Source of the DNA: Cardiobacterium sp. Marseille-Q4385
Lineage (GTDB): Bacteria > Pseudomonadota > Gammaproteobacteria > Cardiobacteriales > Cardiobacteriaceae
Direction of reading: 5' to 3'
NCBI RefSeq assembly: GCF_916618745.1
Contig: NZ_OU745373.1
Location: forward strand, 1,998,501 to 2,062,500
Length of the DNA stretch: 64,000 nucleotides
Part shown: positions 31,778 through 40,239 of the stretch, one piece after another
Layout: every line of letters begins with the position of its first letter
Numbering within the stretch: position 1 is the stretch's first letter
Notes under the pieces: model-generated
Databases searched by the model: none
What the model saw: only the letters and a program-made list of their open reading frames with translations
Told to the model about the DNA's origin: nothing
Position numbers and translations under genes: made by a program

Positions 31778-32434
31778 CTATTCGATGATTTTGCCGTGTT
31801 GCAGCTGAATAATGCGGTCGGTCTGTTGGCCGAGGTCGGGGTTGTGCGTCACCATCACGATGGTGCGCCCCTGTGCGTGCAGTTCGGCGAAGATGTTGAG
31901 GACGATGCGCTCGTTTTCGGCGTCGAGGTTGCCGGTCGGCTCGTCGGCAAAGAGGATTTCCGGTTCGTTGATGAGTGCGCGGGCGATGCAGACGCGTTGC
32001 TGTTCGCCGCCGGAGAGTTGTTTTGGCAGGTGGCTGCTACGGTGGCCAAGGCCGACGCGTTCGAGCGCGGTCAGCGCCGCTGCCTTGTCGGTCACGCTGT
32101 GGTAATACTGCGCCAGCATGACGTTTTCGCAGGCGGTGAGGTAGGGCAGAAGGTGGAATTGCTGGAAGACGAGGCCGATAGTGCGGGCGCGGAAAGTACG
32201 GCGGGCTTCTTCGTCGAGTGCGGCAGCGTCGGTACCGTTCAGGAGAACCTGTCCCTCGCTAGGGGTATCAAGGCAGGTGAGGATGTTCATCAGGGTGGTT
32301 TTGCCCGATCCGCTTGAGCCCATGATGGCGACAAATTCGCCGCGCGCGACGGTGATGTTGACATCATCCAGCGCGGTGATGTCGCCAAAGCGTTTGTAGA
32401 GGTGGACGGTCTGGATGACGGGTTGTGATGACAT
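31778..32434 (-). CDS. ABC transporter ATPase (MacB/LolD-like), solitary
   Basis: ATP-binding subunit of 218 residues in the MacB/LolD/FtsE branch. Walker A is GSSGSGKTT at 39-47, the signature is LSGGEQQRV at 140-148, and Walker B with D-loop is LFADEPTGNLD at 161-171. The start MSSQPVIQTVHLYKRFG has AAGGAA upstream; a longer frame adds an unlikely leader. No permease is next to it, and it has its own terminator, so its partner is elsewhere. Confidence 0.88.
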   Translation of the reverse strand: MSSQPVIQTVHLYKRFGDITALDDVNITVARGEFVAIMGSSGSGKTTLMNILTCLDTPSEGQVLLNGTDAAALDEEARRTFRARTIGLVFQQFHLLPYLTACENVMLAQYYHSVTDKAAALTALERVGLGHRSSHLPKQLSGGEQQRVCIARALINEPEILFADEPTGNLDAENERIVLNIFAELHAQGRTIVMVTHNPDLGQQTDRIIQLQHGKIIE

Positions 32435-32622
32435 GGCAGGATTCCTTGATATAAGGGGAAAAGGGGGGGGCCGTAATATAAACAGAGATGAGAGAGGGAA
32501 TGAGAGAGAAGAGCGGCGAGTATATATCACGCCCTAATGATGAGCAGCTCTTCATTTTATCGTCTGCCTCCGCTCATCTATCTGGCGCTACAATGCCCGC
32601 ACTTCAACAACCGGAGCGTATC

Positions 32623-33066
32623 ATGCTGAAAAAACAATGGCTGCTGGCAGCGCTTGCCACAATGGCGCTGGCTATGACCAGTCCGGCAGCACTGGCCAAG
32701 AAACACCGCATCAGCGCAGAAGAAGCGGCATTCATCGCCAATTCGGTCGTGCAGGGGCGCGTGGTGGATGTGGATTATGAGCGCCGTGACGGTCGTGGTT
32801 ATTATGAAGTCGAAATCCGCAAAGGCGGTCGCAATTATGAGGTTTATGTGGATGCTAAAACCGGCCGGATAATAGACAGGTATAACAACGATGATATCGA
32901 GGTATATCCGGATGATAATGGCGATGTCTATCCTCATACCGACGATAATGTACGGGTTTACCCCGATAGTAATTACGATCCGCACGGTTATTACGGCTAT
33001 CACGGCAAACACAGACATGGTGACGGTTATTATCGTGACCGTGACGACGATGATGATGATGACTGA
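32623..33066 (+). CDS. Exported PepSY-domain protein with acidic/aromatic tail
   Basis: Protein of 147 residues. The signal peptide MLKKQWLLAALATMAL ends at ALA (~26), followed by one PepSY domain (ISAEEAAFIANSVVQG, then YYEVEIRKGGRNYEVYVDAKTG). The last ~60 residues are a low-complexity tail rich in Asp, Tyr, His and Gly, ending in seven Asp. Such a tail could bind metal ions; that is inference. GGAG lies seven bases before ATG. Confidence 0.82.
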   Translation: MLKKQWLLAALATMALAMTSPAALAKKHRISAEEAAFIANSVVQGRVVDVDYERRDGRGYYEVEIRKGGRNYEVYVDAKTGRIIDRYNNDDIEVYPDDNGDVYPHTDDNVRVYPDSNYDPHGYYGYHGKHRHGDGYYRDRDDDDDDD

Positions 33067-33096
33067 TGCTGTGCGGGATAAAAGTGGCGTACCCCA

Positions 33097-33125
33097 TTCA
33101 CAACGGGCGGCAAATCCCGTATGAT
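33097..33125 (+). promoter_or_regulatory. Promoter of the tRNA-Ile2 gene
   Basis: TTCACA, a 17-base spacer and TATGAT lie 13 bases before the tRNA 5' end, with a GC-rich CGCGCC discriminator typical of stable-RNA promoters. Confidence 0.65.
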
Positions 33126-33138
33126 TCGCGCCTCTTTC

Positions 33139-33215
33139 GGGCCTGTAGCTCAGTCGGTTAGAGCAGGCGACTCATAATCGCTTGGTCGGGGGTTCAAGTC
33201 CCTCCGGGCCTACCA
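33139..33215 (+). tRNA. ileX: tRNA-Ile2 (anticodon CAT, lysidine-modified)
   Basis: A 77-base cloverleaf with encoded CCA. The anticodon arm is GGCGA-CTCATAA-TCGCT and the T arm contains GGTTCAAGTC. The anticodon arm and its flanks match E. coli tRNA-Ile2 rather than either tRNA-Met, so this is the AUA-reading species whose C34 is converted to lysidine by TilS. It has its own promoter and terminator. Confidence 0.92.
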
Positions 33216-33223
33216 AACAATCC

Positions 33224-33252
33224 GCCGTTTGCATTGTGCAAACGGCTTTTTT
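33224..33252 (+). terminator. Terminator of tRNA-Ile2
   Basis: GCCGTTTGCA and TGCAAACGGC pair perfectly around TTG, followed by six T, nine bases after the tRNA CCA end. Confidence 0.93.
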
Positions 33253-33354
33253 ATTGCCCGTTCAAGGTGTTATGCGGCAGTTGCTGTCCCTTTGCAATCC
33301 TCCTGCCCGTCGCTGCTAGAATACCGCCGCTTTCCTTTTGATTACGGAGTCCTC

Positions 33355-33726
33355 ATGCGCAGTGAACGTGTCTGGTTCGGCTTTTTTGTCCTTTTGGCGT
33401 TGACCCTCAATTTCGGGTTCGTCTATGGCGAAATTAGCAACCCTGAGCATCACGACAAGCTCGAACTGTTCTTTGCTTTTATCATCAGCCTGGTCTGCAC
33501 CATCATGAAATTCGGCGACCGCTCGCATCTCGGTTCGCTCATGCTCGCTGCCAGCCTCGTCGCCGATGTCCAGCTTTTCTGCGCCGTCTGCGCCTGGACG
33601 TTTTCCGTCTCGCTGCTCGAATCGAGCACGATGGCGACTATTGTTTCTTTCACCGCTGGCGCGCTCATCGCCAATATTATCTCGGTGGTGCTGGTCGTCA
33701 TCGAAGCCGCCACCCTGCGCCGCTGA
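33355..33726 (+). CDS. Small four-helix membrane protein next to a K+ channel
   Basis: Hydrophobic protein of 123 residues with about four membrane segments, beginning MRSERVWFGFFVLLALTLNF. It carries the polar motif KFGDRSHLG between helices 2 and 3. It resembles the DUF6394-type proteins found beside potassium channels, from memory only. CGGAG precedes the ATG by six bases, and a TAGAAT box is at 33317. Only 6 bases separate it from the channel gene, so a joint role is likely. Confidence 0.65.
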   Translation: MRSERVWFGFFVLLALTLNFGFVYGEISNPEHHDKLELFFAFIISLVCTIMKFGDRSHLGSLMLAASLVADVQLFCAVCAWTFSVSLLESSTMATIVSFTAGALIANIISVVLVVIEAATLRR

Positions 33727-33732
33727 CGCGCA

Positions 33733-35433
33733 ATGAACGAAGTCGTTTACCTCATCCTGCGGCAGATGCGCCGCCCGGCGCTGATCCTGCTTGTCGCCTA
33801 CTCCGTCGCCATGCTCGGCATCTCGTTGATTCCAACGATAAACAGCGAGGGCGAGCCTTCGTATCTCACCCTTTTTCAGGCCTTTTACTGGGTCAGCTAT
33901 ACCGCGACCACCATCGGCTACGGCGAGATGCCGCAGCCGTTTTCCGAGTGGCAGCGGATGTGGGTGGCGCTCAGTATCTATTACACGGTGCCGGCGTGGT
34001 TCTACGCCATCGGTAAGGTTATCGCCCTGTTGCAGGATCCGACCTTCCAGCACGCCCTCAGCGAGAGCCGCTTTGCCCGCCAGGTGGCAAAGCAGCGGCA
34101 CAAATTCTGCATTGTCTGCGGTTTCGGCGAAGCGGGGCAGCGCCTTGTCCATCTGCTGCTGAATGCCGGTTACCAGTGCATCGTCATTGATAAAGATCCC
34201 GTGCGCATCAGCCGCATGGCGCTTGATCCCGTAATGCACAGCGTGCTTGCCATCAATGGCGACGCGTTCAGCGTCGAACTCTTGCTCAAATCGGGGATTC
34301 AGTCGCCTTACTGCCGCGCCGTCATTGCCATCACCGATTCGGAAGCGGTGAACATCAAAGTGGCGCTGGCTGCCCGCCTGCTCACCACTGACCAGACGCG
34401 TTTCCAGATTATCTGCCGCACCTACACCCGCGCCGGCAGCGCCAACGCCAAATCTTTTGATACCGACGCCGTCATCAACACCAACCAGATTTTCGCCCTG
34501 CGCCTGATTACCGCGCTGCGCCGCCCGGCAATCGCCGAACTCGTCACCCGCCTGCAAGGCCGTCCCGGTGAGCGCCACGAATCCCCGCCGCAGCCGCCCG
34601 GCGGGCACTGGATCATCTGTGGCAACGACGCTCTCGGCAAAACCCTGAAACGTTTCCTCGACTACGAAGGGGTGGACTGCACCATGATTGACCCCGGCCT
34701 GCCAAGCGCGCCGGGGCAAGTGCGCGGCCTCGGCACCGAAGCCGTCACCCTGCGCGAAGCGCGTATCGACCGCGCCCAGGCCATCGTCGCTGCCTACAAA
34801 TCGGACTCGGACAACCTTTCCATCGCCGTTACCGCCAAAGGCATGCACCCCTCGCTCTTCGTCGTCGGCAAACAGAACCACAGCGCCGATCAGCGCCTCT
34901 TTGCCGTCGCCGGTTTCGACCGCGTCATGGCCGAGGCTGACCTTATCGTCAGCGAAGTCTTCCCGCGTATCGCCCAATCCCTACTCAGCCGCTTCATGAA
35001 AGTTCTTTGGCATCAAGACGACGCCTGGGGCCAGCGCCTATTGCAACGCATAACCCAGCTCACCGGTGAACACAACCCGCATCACTTCGTCCTCAAAGTC
35101 GATACGCAGCGCGCGCCTGCCATCATGAACGAAATGCAGAGTGGCCGCCTGCTGCGCCTGCAAAGCCTGTGGATGCTGCCAAACGACCCGCAAACCGCCA
35201 ACGATGCCATCCCGCTGCTACTGCTGCGCAACCAGCAGGAAATCGTCTTGCCTAACGCTGCCACCTCGCTGCAAGCGGGCGACCAAGTGCTCATCCTTTA
35301 CCATCGTGAAGAAATCGGCTGGCGAATGCAGCGCGCCGCGCGTGACGAACACGAGCTCTACTACGCCACCCACGGCCGCGACAAACCCATTTCCCACTTT
35401 ATGAACTACCTGCTGAAAAAACTCGACCCATGA
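33733..35433 (+). CDS. Potassium channel protein with two RCK/TrkA domains
   Basis: Inner-membrane protein of 566 residues. Two membrane helices flank a pore loop with the K+ selectivity filter TTIGYG (residues 59-64). Then follow a Rossmann TrkA-N domain starting FCIVCGFGEAGQRL (~121), a second nucleotide-binding region starting WIICGNDALGKTL (~292), and C-terminal TrkA-C-like segments near 440-550. Only one pore module is present, so the channel would be a tetramer. It is middle of a three-gene unit and overlaps the next gene by 4 bases. Confidence 0.88.
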   Translation: MNEVVYLILRQMRRPALILLVAYSVAMLGISLIPTINSEGEPSYLTLFQAFYWVSYTATTIGYGEMPQPFSEWQRMWVALSIYYTVPAWFYAIGKVIALLQDPTFQHALSESRFARQVAKQRHKFCIVCGFGEAGQRLVHLLLNAGYQCIVIDKDPVRISRMALDPVMHSVLAINGDAFSVELLLKSGIQSPYCRAVIAITDSEAVNIKVALAARLLTTDQTRFQIICRTYTRAGSANAKSFDTDAVINTNQIFALRLITALRRPAIAELVTRLQGRPGERHESPPQPPGGHWIICGNDALGKTLKRFLDYEGVDCTMIDPGLPSAPGQVRGLGTEAVTLREARIDRAQAIVAAYKSDSDNLSIAVTAKGMHPSLFVVGKQNHSADQRLFAVAGFDRVMAEADLIVSEVFPRIAQSLLSRFMKVLWHQDDAWGQRLLQRITQLTGEHNPHHFVLKVDTQRAPAIMNEMQSGRLLRLQSLWMLPNDPQTANDAIPLLLLRNQQEIVLPNAATSLQAGDQVLILYHREEIGWRMQRAARDEHELYYATHGRDKPISHFMNYLLKKLDP

Positions 35434-36185
35434 TCTACTACCAAACCTACGGCCACGAAGCCTCGCAAGCCGTCGTCCTCCTGCACAGCGGCGGCATGGC
35501 CGGCGAAGAATGGCAGCCGCAAATCCCCGCCCTCGCACAGCGCTACCGTGTCCTCGTTCCCGACCTGCCCGGACACGGCAAAAGCCCGCTCGACAGCGAA
35601 CGCCTCACCATCAGCCTAATGGCCGATGCCGTGCTGGAAATGCTCGACGCCGAAGGCATCCGCGAAGCCAACTTCTGCGGCTCCAGCATGGGCGGCGCTG
35701 TCGCCCTGTGGCTGACCCTGAAACACCCCGAACGCGTCAAACGCCTCGCCCTCTACCGCATCAGCTACCGCAGCAATACCGACATCCATGCACAAGTACA
35801 CAGCATGGCCGACCCCGGCTACTGGGAAAACTTCGGACTCGCCGCCTGGCTATCAAAACTGCACAGCCCGCAAGGCGGAGCGGATGCGTGGAAACAAGTC
35901 ATTGCCCGCGTCGGCGACGCCCTGCATGCCACCAGCAGCGAACACGCGCACCGCCTGCACGACCTTGCCGCCATCACCTGCCCCGTCCTCATCATCACCG
36001 GCGACCGCGACCCCATCGCCCCGCTGACGGACGCCTGCGAGATGTATCACACCATCCCCGATGCCGATTTGTGGATTATCCCGCATGCCGCGCATATCAC
36101 CGCCAGCAACACCTGGCGCGCCCCGGCCTTTGCCGAAGAATTGCGCCGTTTTTACAGCCGAAGCGCCAAGCACAGCGATGGCTAA
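35430..36185 (+). CDS. Cytoplasmic alpha/beta hydrolase
   Basis: Alpha/beta hydrolase of 251 residues without signal peptide. It has LLHSGGMAGEEW at the oxyanion site, the DLPGHGKSP strand motif, the nucleophile elbow GSSMGG (~88-93), acid in ITGDRDP and His in PHAAHI. The ATG overlaps the channel stop by 4 bases, so it is translated with the K+ channel. A link between the two is unexplained. Confidence 0.85.
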   Translation: MIYYQTYGHEASQAVVLLHSGGMAGEEWQPQIPALAQRYRVLVPDLPGHGKSPLDSERLTISLMADAVLEMLDAEGIREANFCGSSMGGAVALWLTLKHPERVKRLALYRISYRSNTDIHAQVHSMADPGYWENFGLAAWLSKLHSPQGGADAWKQVIARVGDALHATSSEHAHRLHDLAAITCPVLIITGDRDPIAPLTDACEMYHTIPDADLWIIPHAAHITASNTWRAPAFAEELRRFYSRSAKHSDG

Positions 36186-36348
36186 AACCGCGTGCTGGCT
36201 CCATCTGGCGGGCGTCATGCCGGAAAACGGGCACAAAAAGCGCAGCCCCTATAACGAAACCGTATAATGCGCGCAAATTTTTACTAAATTTACCCTTAAC
36301 CCGCCGCTTGCGGCGTCTGACATCCCCCCAAAGATCTAAGGAGAACCA

Positions 36349-37302
36349 ATGGAAGTCATCACTATCACCGCCAACCCTGCTATCGATATGACCGTTCACG
36401 TGGATGGCTGGCAACGCGATGCCGTTAACCGTGCGCAAGCAGTGGATATCACCGTCGGCGGTAAAGGCCTCACCGTCGCCATCAACCTCGCCGACGCCGG
36501 CATCAGCACCAGTGCCACCGGCTTCATGGGCGCCGATAACGAAGAACGTTTCGTGCGTACCTTCAAACAGCACGGCGTTATCGACCACTGCATCCGCATT
36601 CCCGGCGAAACCCGCACCTGTATCAAAATCGTTGACGGTAGCAACGGCGAAACCACCGACATCAACCCGGCCGGCCTCTTCGTCCCCGAAGAATACCAGC
36701 AACAACTGTGGGACTACATCGAGCAAAACGTCGGTACTGCGCGCGTACTGATGATGGGCGGCAGCCTGCCTGCCGGTGTCGATAAAGACCTCTATGCCCG
36801 CATCGTCGCCAAATACCACGGCAAATTCGAATACATCGTGGTTGATAGCAGCGGCAAAGCACTGGCAGAAACCATGAAGGCCGACATCCTGCCTGACATG
36901 ATCAAGCCCAACATCCACGAACTGCAAGAAATGTGTGGTCGTGAACTCAGCAGCGACGAAGACATCATCCGCGAAGCGCGCGGCTTTATCGAACTCGGCA
37001 TGAAAATCGTCGTCGTCTCCATGGGCGGCCAAGGTGCCTGGTTCGTCACCAAAAAAGAAGCCGTACACGCCAAACCACCACGCGTACGTGTTGCCAGCAC
37101 CGTCGGCGCCGGTGATGCCATGGTGGCTGGTACCATCCGTGGCCTCCTCCTCGGCCGCGACATGGCGGAAATGGCCCGCACCGCCACCGCTTATAGCGCC
37201 TCCAACATCGAACACGTCGGCACTTATCTCCCCGGCCAGCAACGCATCGAACAGCTCAAAGGCTGGGTCGTCATCACCCGCGAAGGCGAACGCCGCGCAT
37301 GA
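36349..37302 (+). CDS. fruK: 1-phosphofructokinase (PfkB family)
   Basis: Sugar-phosphate kinase of 317 residues in the FruK/LacC branch. The N-terminal ITITANPAIDMTV and G-G-K-G motif (TVGGKGLTVAINLA) bind substrate, and the C-terminal GAGDAMVAG (~252-260) holds the catalytic Asp. It would make fructose 1,6-bisphosphate from fructose 1-phosphate. fruA and fruB, the usual PTS partners, are not here. AAGGAG lies before ATG. A TATAAT at 36263-36268 could be its -10 but lacks a good -35. Confidence 0.85.
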   Translation: MEVITITANPAIDMTVHVDGWQRDAVNRAQAVDITVGGKGLTVAINLADAGISTSATGFMGADNEERFVRTFKQHGVIDHCIRIPGETRTCIKIVDGSNGETTDINPAGLFVPEEYQQQLWDYIEQNVGTARVLMMGGSLPAGVDKDLYARIVAKYHGKFEYIVVDSSGKALAETMKADILPDMIKPNIHELQEMCGRELSSDEDIIREARGFIELGMKIVVVSMGGQGAWFVTKKEAVHAKPPRVRVASTVGAGDAMVAGTIRGLLLGRDMAEMARTATAYSASNIEHVGTYLPGQQRIEQLKGWVVITREGERRA

Positions 37303-38093
37303 AGCGAGCCATCATCCATAATCTGTGGACCGCCAGCATCCCCGTGATGCTGGCGGGGTGCAGCATGATGGCGCCGCCACAGCGTGAACAGCCGCTGACA
37401 GCGGAACAGCTCGCCTATATCCGCACCCACAGCATCGTCGTTCAGCCTTTACCCGCCGACTACGACGAACCGCTACGCATCTACACCCGGCGCGGCAAAA
37501 TCGGTACCGAAATCGGCGCCGGCATCGCTCAGGGCATCCTCACCCACAGTTACAACTACACCCCCGAAAAAGGCGATACCCCGCGTGACCGCCTGAACAG
37601 CGAAGGTGCAGGTCTCGGCACCACCCTGAAAAACAAAGTCAGAAGTGAAATATCCGAAGAAATTCACACTAACCTGCCCACCCGCGTCCTCAACCGCCTG
37701 CTCGCCGAACGCTACCCGGCGACTGTCGCCCCAACCAAAGACAACCTCACCATCAGCACCAGTCCTGTCGCCTGGCACCTTTACTACGCCACCGGCGACA
37801 CCTATACGCTTGAATATGCTAGCAACATCACCCTGACCCTGTCGGCGGCTAACATCCGCCACACCCTGCGCTGTGACCGCAAAAGCACGGAGGCGTTGAG
37901 CCGCGAACAGTGGCAAGCGGACGACGCTGCCCGCATCCGCGACTACGCCCAGGAGACCGCACTGCAATGCGCGAATCAGGCACTGGACTTCCTGCAACTG
38001 CCGCGTCTGCCTACACAACAACCCTTGCCGCAAGCTGCCCCGCCGATAGATACGCTACCAACCCAAGCTGACGCTGCGACCACAAAACAATAA
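37299..38093 (+). CDS. Putative lipoprotein of unknown function
   Basis: Protein of 264 residues with a lipoprotein signal: positive N-terminus, short hydrophobic segment and lipobox VMLAGC (Cys at ~21). The rest has no motif I recognise. A beta-rich middle (YTLEYASNITLTLSAANIRHTL) and a Pro/Gln-rich tail are visible. It overlaps fruK by 4 bases although a sugar kinase and a lipoprotein have no obvious link. It is followed by REP copies and a terminator. Confidence 0.75.
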   Translation: MKRAIIHNLWTASIPVMLAGCSMMAPPQREQPLTAEQLAYIRTHSIVVQPLPADYDEPLRIYTRRGKIGTEIGAGIAQGILTHSYNYTPEKGDTPRDRLNSEGAGLGTTLKNKVRSEISEEIHTNLPTRVLNRLLAERYPATVAPTKDNLTISTSPVAWHLYYATGDTYTLEYASNITLTLSAANIRHTLRCDRKSTEALSREQWQADDAARIRDYAQETALQCANQALDFLQLPRLPTQQPLPQAAPPIDTLPTQADAATTKQ

Positions 38094-38154
38094 ACAGCTA
38101 GCAGGCATAAACCACGGCGGGCATTGCCCACCTTTTTCACGCATGACGCCCCCG

Positions 38155-38226
38155 TTTAGCCTCACTTGGCGGGCCAGTAACGACGCCGCCTAATGCGAAG
38201 CCCAGTAACGATGCCGCTTGGCGGCC
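38155..38226 (+). repeat. REP-like tandem array, three degenerate units
   Basis: Cores CACTTGGCGGG, CGCCTAATGCG and CCGCTTGGCGG are linked by CCAGTAACGAC/CCAGTAACGAT, a variant of the CCAGTATTTAC linker. It lies between the lipoprotein gene and its terminator. Confidence 0.65.
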
Positions 38227-38232
38227 CGGCAT

Positions 38233-38259
38233 GAAAAACGCCCCTTGCGGGGCGTTTTT
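38233..38259. terminator. Bidirectional terminator between the lipoprotein and PTS genes
   Basis: AAAAACGCCCC and GGGGCGTTTTT pair around TTGC. It serves the two converging units. Confidence 0.93.
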
Positions 38260-38271
38260 GTTGGGCACTCG

Positions 38272-40239
38272 TCAGGCCTTTGTAATCTGCGGTTTGCCGT
38301 CTGCGATGGTGACGGTTTCGCCGTCATCGTAAGCGGTGAAGATGATGGGGGTGACAAGGCTCGGCACTTTGTCGCGGATGGCGTCCAGATCTACTTGCAG
38401 GATGGCTTGGCCGGCGCTGACGCGTTCGCCTTCTTTGACGAGGGCGGTGAAGCCCGCGCCGTCCAGTTTGACGGTATCGATGCCGAAGTGGATGAGGATT
38501 TCCAGGCCGTTGTCGGCTTCGATGCCGATGGCGTGGCGGGTCGGGAAGACGGTGGCGATTTGGCCGTTCACCGGCGAACGTACGGTGCCGTCCGTCGGGT
38601 TGATGGCGAAGCTCGCGCCCAGTGCGCCAGCGGCAAAGGCTGGGTCAGGGATGTCGCTGGCGGCGAGGATGTCGCCCGTCAGTGGCATAACCCATTCAGC
38701 GGGGATGGGGTCGGTTTGGGTTTGTTTGCCCTCACCCCCTGCCCCCTCTCCCGCAAGCGGGCGAGGGGGTTCTTGGGTTTCAGGCGCGCTTGTAGCGGCT
38801 GCCGGGGCGGTTTGCCGTTCCGGGTTGTAGCGGCTGCGTGAGAAGAGAAGGGTGAGGCTGAAGGTGATGGCGAAGGCAATCGCCATGCCGATGATGTACG
38901 GCGTGAGGTATTGCGCGCCGATGGAGATGATGCCGGGGATGCCCGCTGCGCCGAGGGCGACGGCTTTGGTGTGGTAGAGGGTGATGTAGGCGGCGGCGCA
39001 GGCGGTGCCGATGAGGGCGGCGTAGAAGGGGTAACGCAGGCGCAGGTTGACGCCGAACATGGCCGGTTCGGTGATGCCGAGCACGGCAGAGATGCCCGAT
39101 GCCGAGGCGACGCCTTTGAGTTTGGCGTCTTTGGTGGAGAAGAGGGCGCCGAAGGCGGCTGCGCCTTGCGAGATGTTGTTCATCGCTGCGATGGGGAAGA
39201 TGAAGGTGCCGCCGGTTTTGGCGATGTCAGCGATGAGCTGGGTTTCGACCGGGATAAAGCTGTTGTGCATGCCGGTGATGACCACGGGCGCGTAGAGGGC
39301 ACCGAGGACAGCGCCACCGATGACACCGGCGGTGTTGTACAGCCATTGCACGGCATCGGTGAAGGCAACACCGGCGTCGCGGGTGAACGGGCCAACGACG
39401 GTGAAGGTGAGTAGTGCGGTGATGAAGATAGCGAGCAGCGGGGTGAGCAACAGGTCAACGCTGGCGGGGATGATGCGGCGCAGGCTGGTTTCGAGTTTGG
39501 CGAGTATCCAGCTTGAGACGAGGATGGGCAGCACAGTGCCCTGGTAGCCGACGCGGGCGATGTCGTAGCCAAGGATGTTCCAGTGTTGCAGGGTGCCTTC
39601 TTCGATGGCTTTGGCCAGTGCGTAGTTGTTGGTGAGGTCGGGGTGCACCATGATCATGCCGAGGACGGCGCCGAGGAAGGGGTTGCCGCCGAAGATGCGT
39701 GTCGCCGAGAAGGCGATGAGGATGGGCAGGAAGACGAAGGGGGCGTTGGCGAAGGTGTTGATCATTTCCGCCAGCCCTGCCCATTGCGGGTAGGCCTCAA
39801 TCAGGGTTTTGCCTTTGATGATGAGGTCGTGTGCGGTGAGGACGTTGTTAAGGCCCATCAGCAAACCGCCGGCGACGATGGCGGGGATGATGGGGACGAA
39901 GATGTCCGACAGGGTTTTGACGAAGCGTTGCAGCAGGTTGCCTTTGGCCGCGCCGAGGTCTTTGGCTTCCTGGGTGCTGACTTGTTTGACGCCGGTGATG
40001 TCGAGCAGTTCGGCGGTGACTTTGTTCACGGTGCCGGTGCCGAGGATGATCTGGAATTGTCCGGCGGTGAGGAAGTTGCCTTTGGCAAGCGGAACGGTGT
40101 CGATGGCGGCCTTGTCGATTTTGTTTTCGTCTTTGAGCACCATGCGCAGGCGGGTGGCGCAGTGCGTCGCGGCGGCGATGTTCTCTTTGCCACCGACGGC
40201 CGCGATGATGGCTTCAGCGGTCTGGCGGTATTCATTCAT
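38272..40239 (-). CDS. Sucrose-type PTS enzyme IIBCA
   Basis: Sugar-specific phosphotransferase permease of 655 residues. The EIIB domain has phospho-Cys27 in THCATRLR. The EIIC membrane domain spans about 105-465. The C-terminal EIIA domain has His569 and phospho-His584 (LIHFGIDTVKL), the 15-residue spacing of glucose-type EIIA. The EIIC sequence and linked fructokinase favour sucrose, but related trehalose or beta-glucoside permeases cannot be excluded. The EIIC-EIIA linker contains PPRPLAGEGAGGEGK, encoded by a dispersed repeat. No sucrose-6-phosphate hydrolase gene is here. Confidence 0.88.
   Translation of the reverse strand: MNEYRQTAEAIIAAVGGKENIAAATHCATRLRMVLKDENKIDKAAIDTVPLAKGNFLTAGQFQIILGTGTVNKVTAELLDITGVKQVSTQEAKDLGAAKGNLLQRFVKTLSDIFVPIIPAIVAGGLLMGLNNVLTAHDLIIKGKTLIEAYPQWAGLAEMINTFANAPFVFLPILIAFSATRIFGGNPFLGAVLGMIMVHPDLTNNYALAKAIEEGTLQHWNILGYDIARVGYQGTVLPILVSSWILAKLETSLRRIIPASVDLLLTPLLAIFITALLTFTVVGPFTRDAGVAFTDAVQWLYNTAGVIGGAVLGALYAPVVITGMHNSFIPVETQLIADIAKTGGTFIFPIAAMNNISQGAAAFGALFSTKDAKLKGVASASGISAVLGITEPAMFGVNLRLRYPFYAALIGTACAAAYITLYHTKAVALGAAGIPGIISIGAQYLTPYIIGMAIAFAITFSLTLLFSRSRYNPERQTAPAAATSAPETQEPPRPLAGEGAGGEGKQTQTDPIPAEWVMPLTGDILAASDIPDPAFAAGALGASFAINPTDGTVRSPVNGQIATVFPTRHAIGIEADNGLEILIHFGIDTVKLDGAGFTALVKEGERVSAGQAILQVDLDAIRDKVPSLVTPIIFTAYDDGETVTIADGKPQITKA
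38728..38774. repeat. C/G-rich dispersed repeat inside the PTS gene
   Basis: GCCCCCTCTCCCGC-AAGC-GGGCGAGGGGG hairpin preceded by CCCTCACCCC. It is the same kind of element found between genes at 9798, 19046 and 57964, but here it is translated in frame as the flexible linker between EIIC and EIIA. Confidence 0.75.

Noticed and set aside
33139..33215. tRNA-Met identity for the CAT anticodon
   Set aside because: The anticodon arm and its flanks follow tRNA-Ile2 rather than initiator or elongator tRNA-Met.
33316..34977. Minus-strand frame of 553 codons
   Set aside because: Antisense to the potassium channel gene; repetitive charged composition and no domain.
36097..37242. Minus-strand frame of 381 codons
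   Set aside because: Antisense to fruK; the plus-strand kinase motifs are clear.
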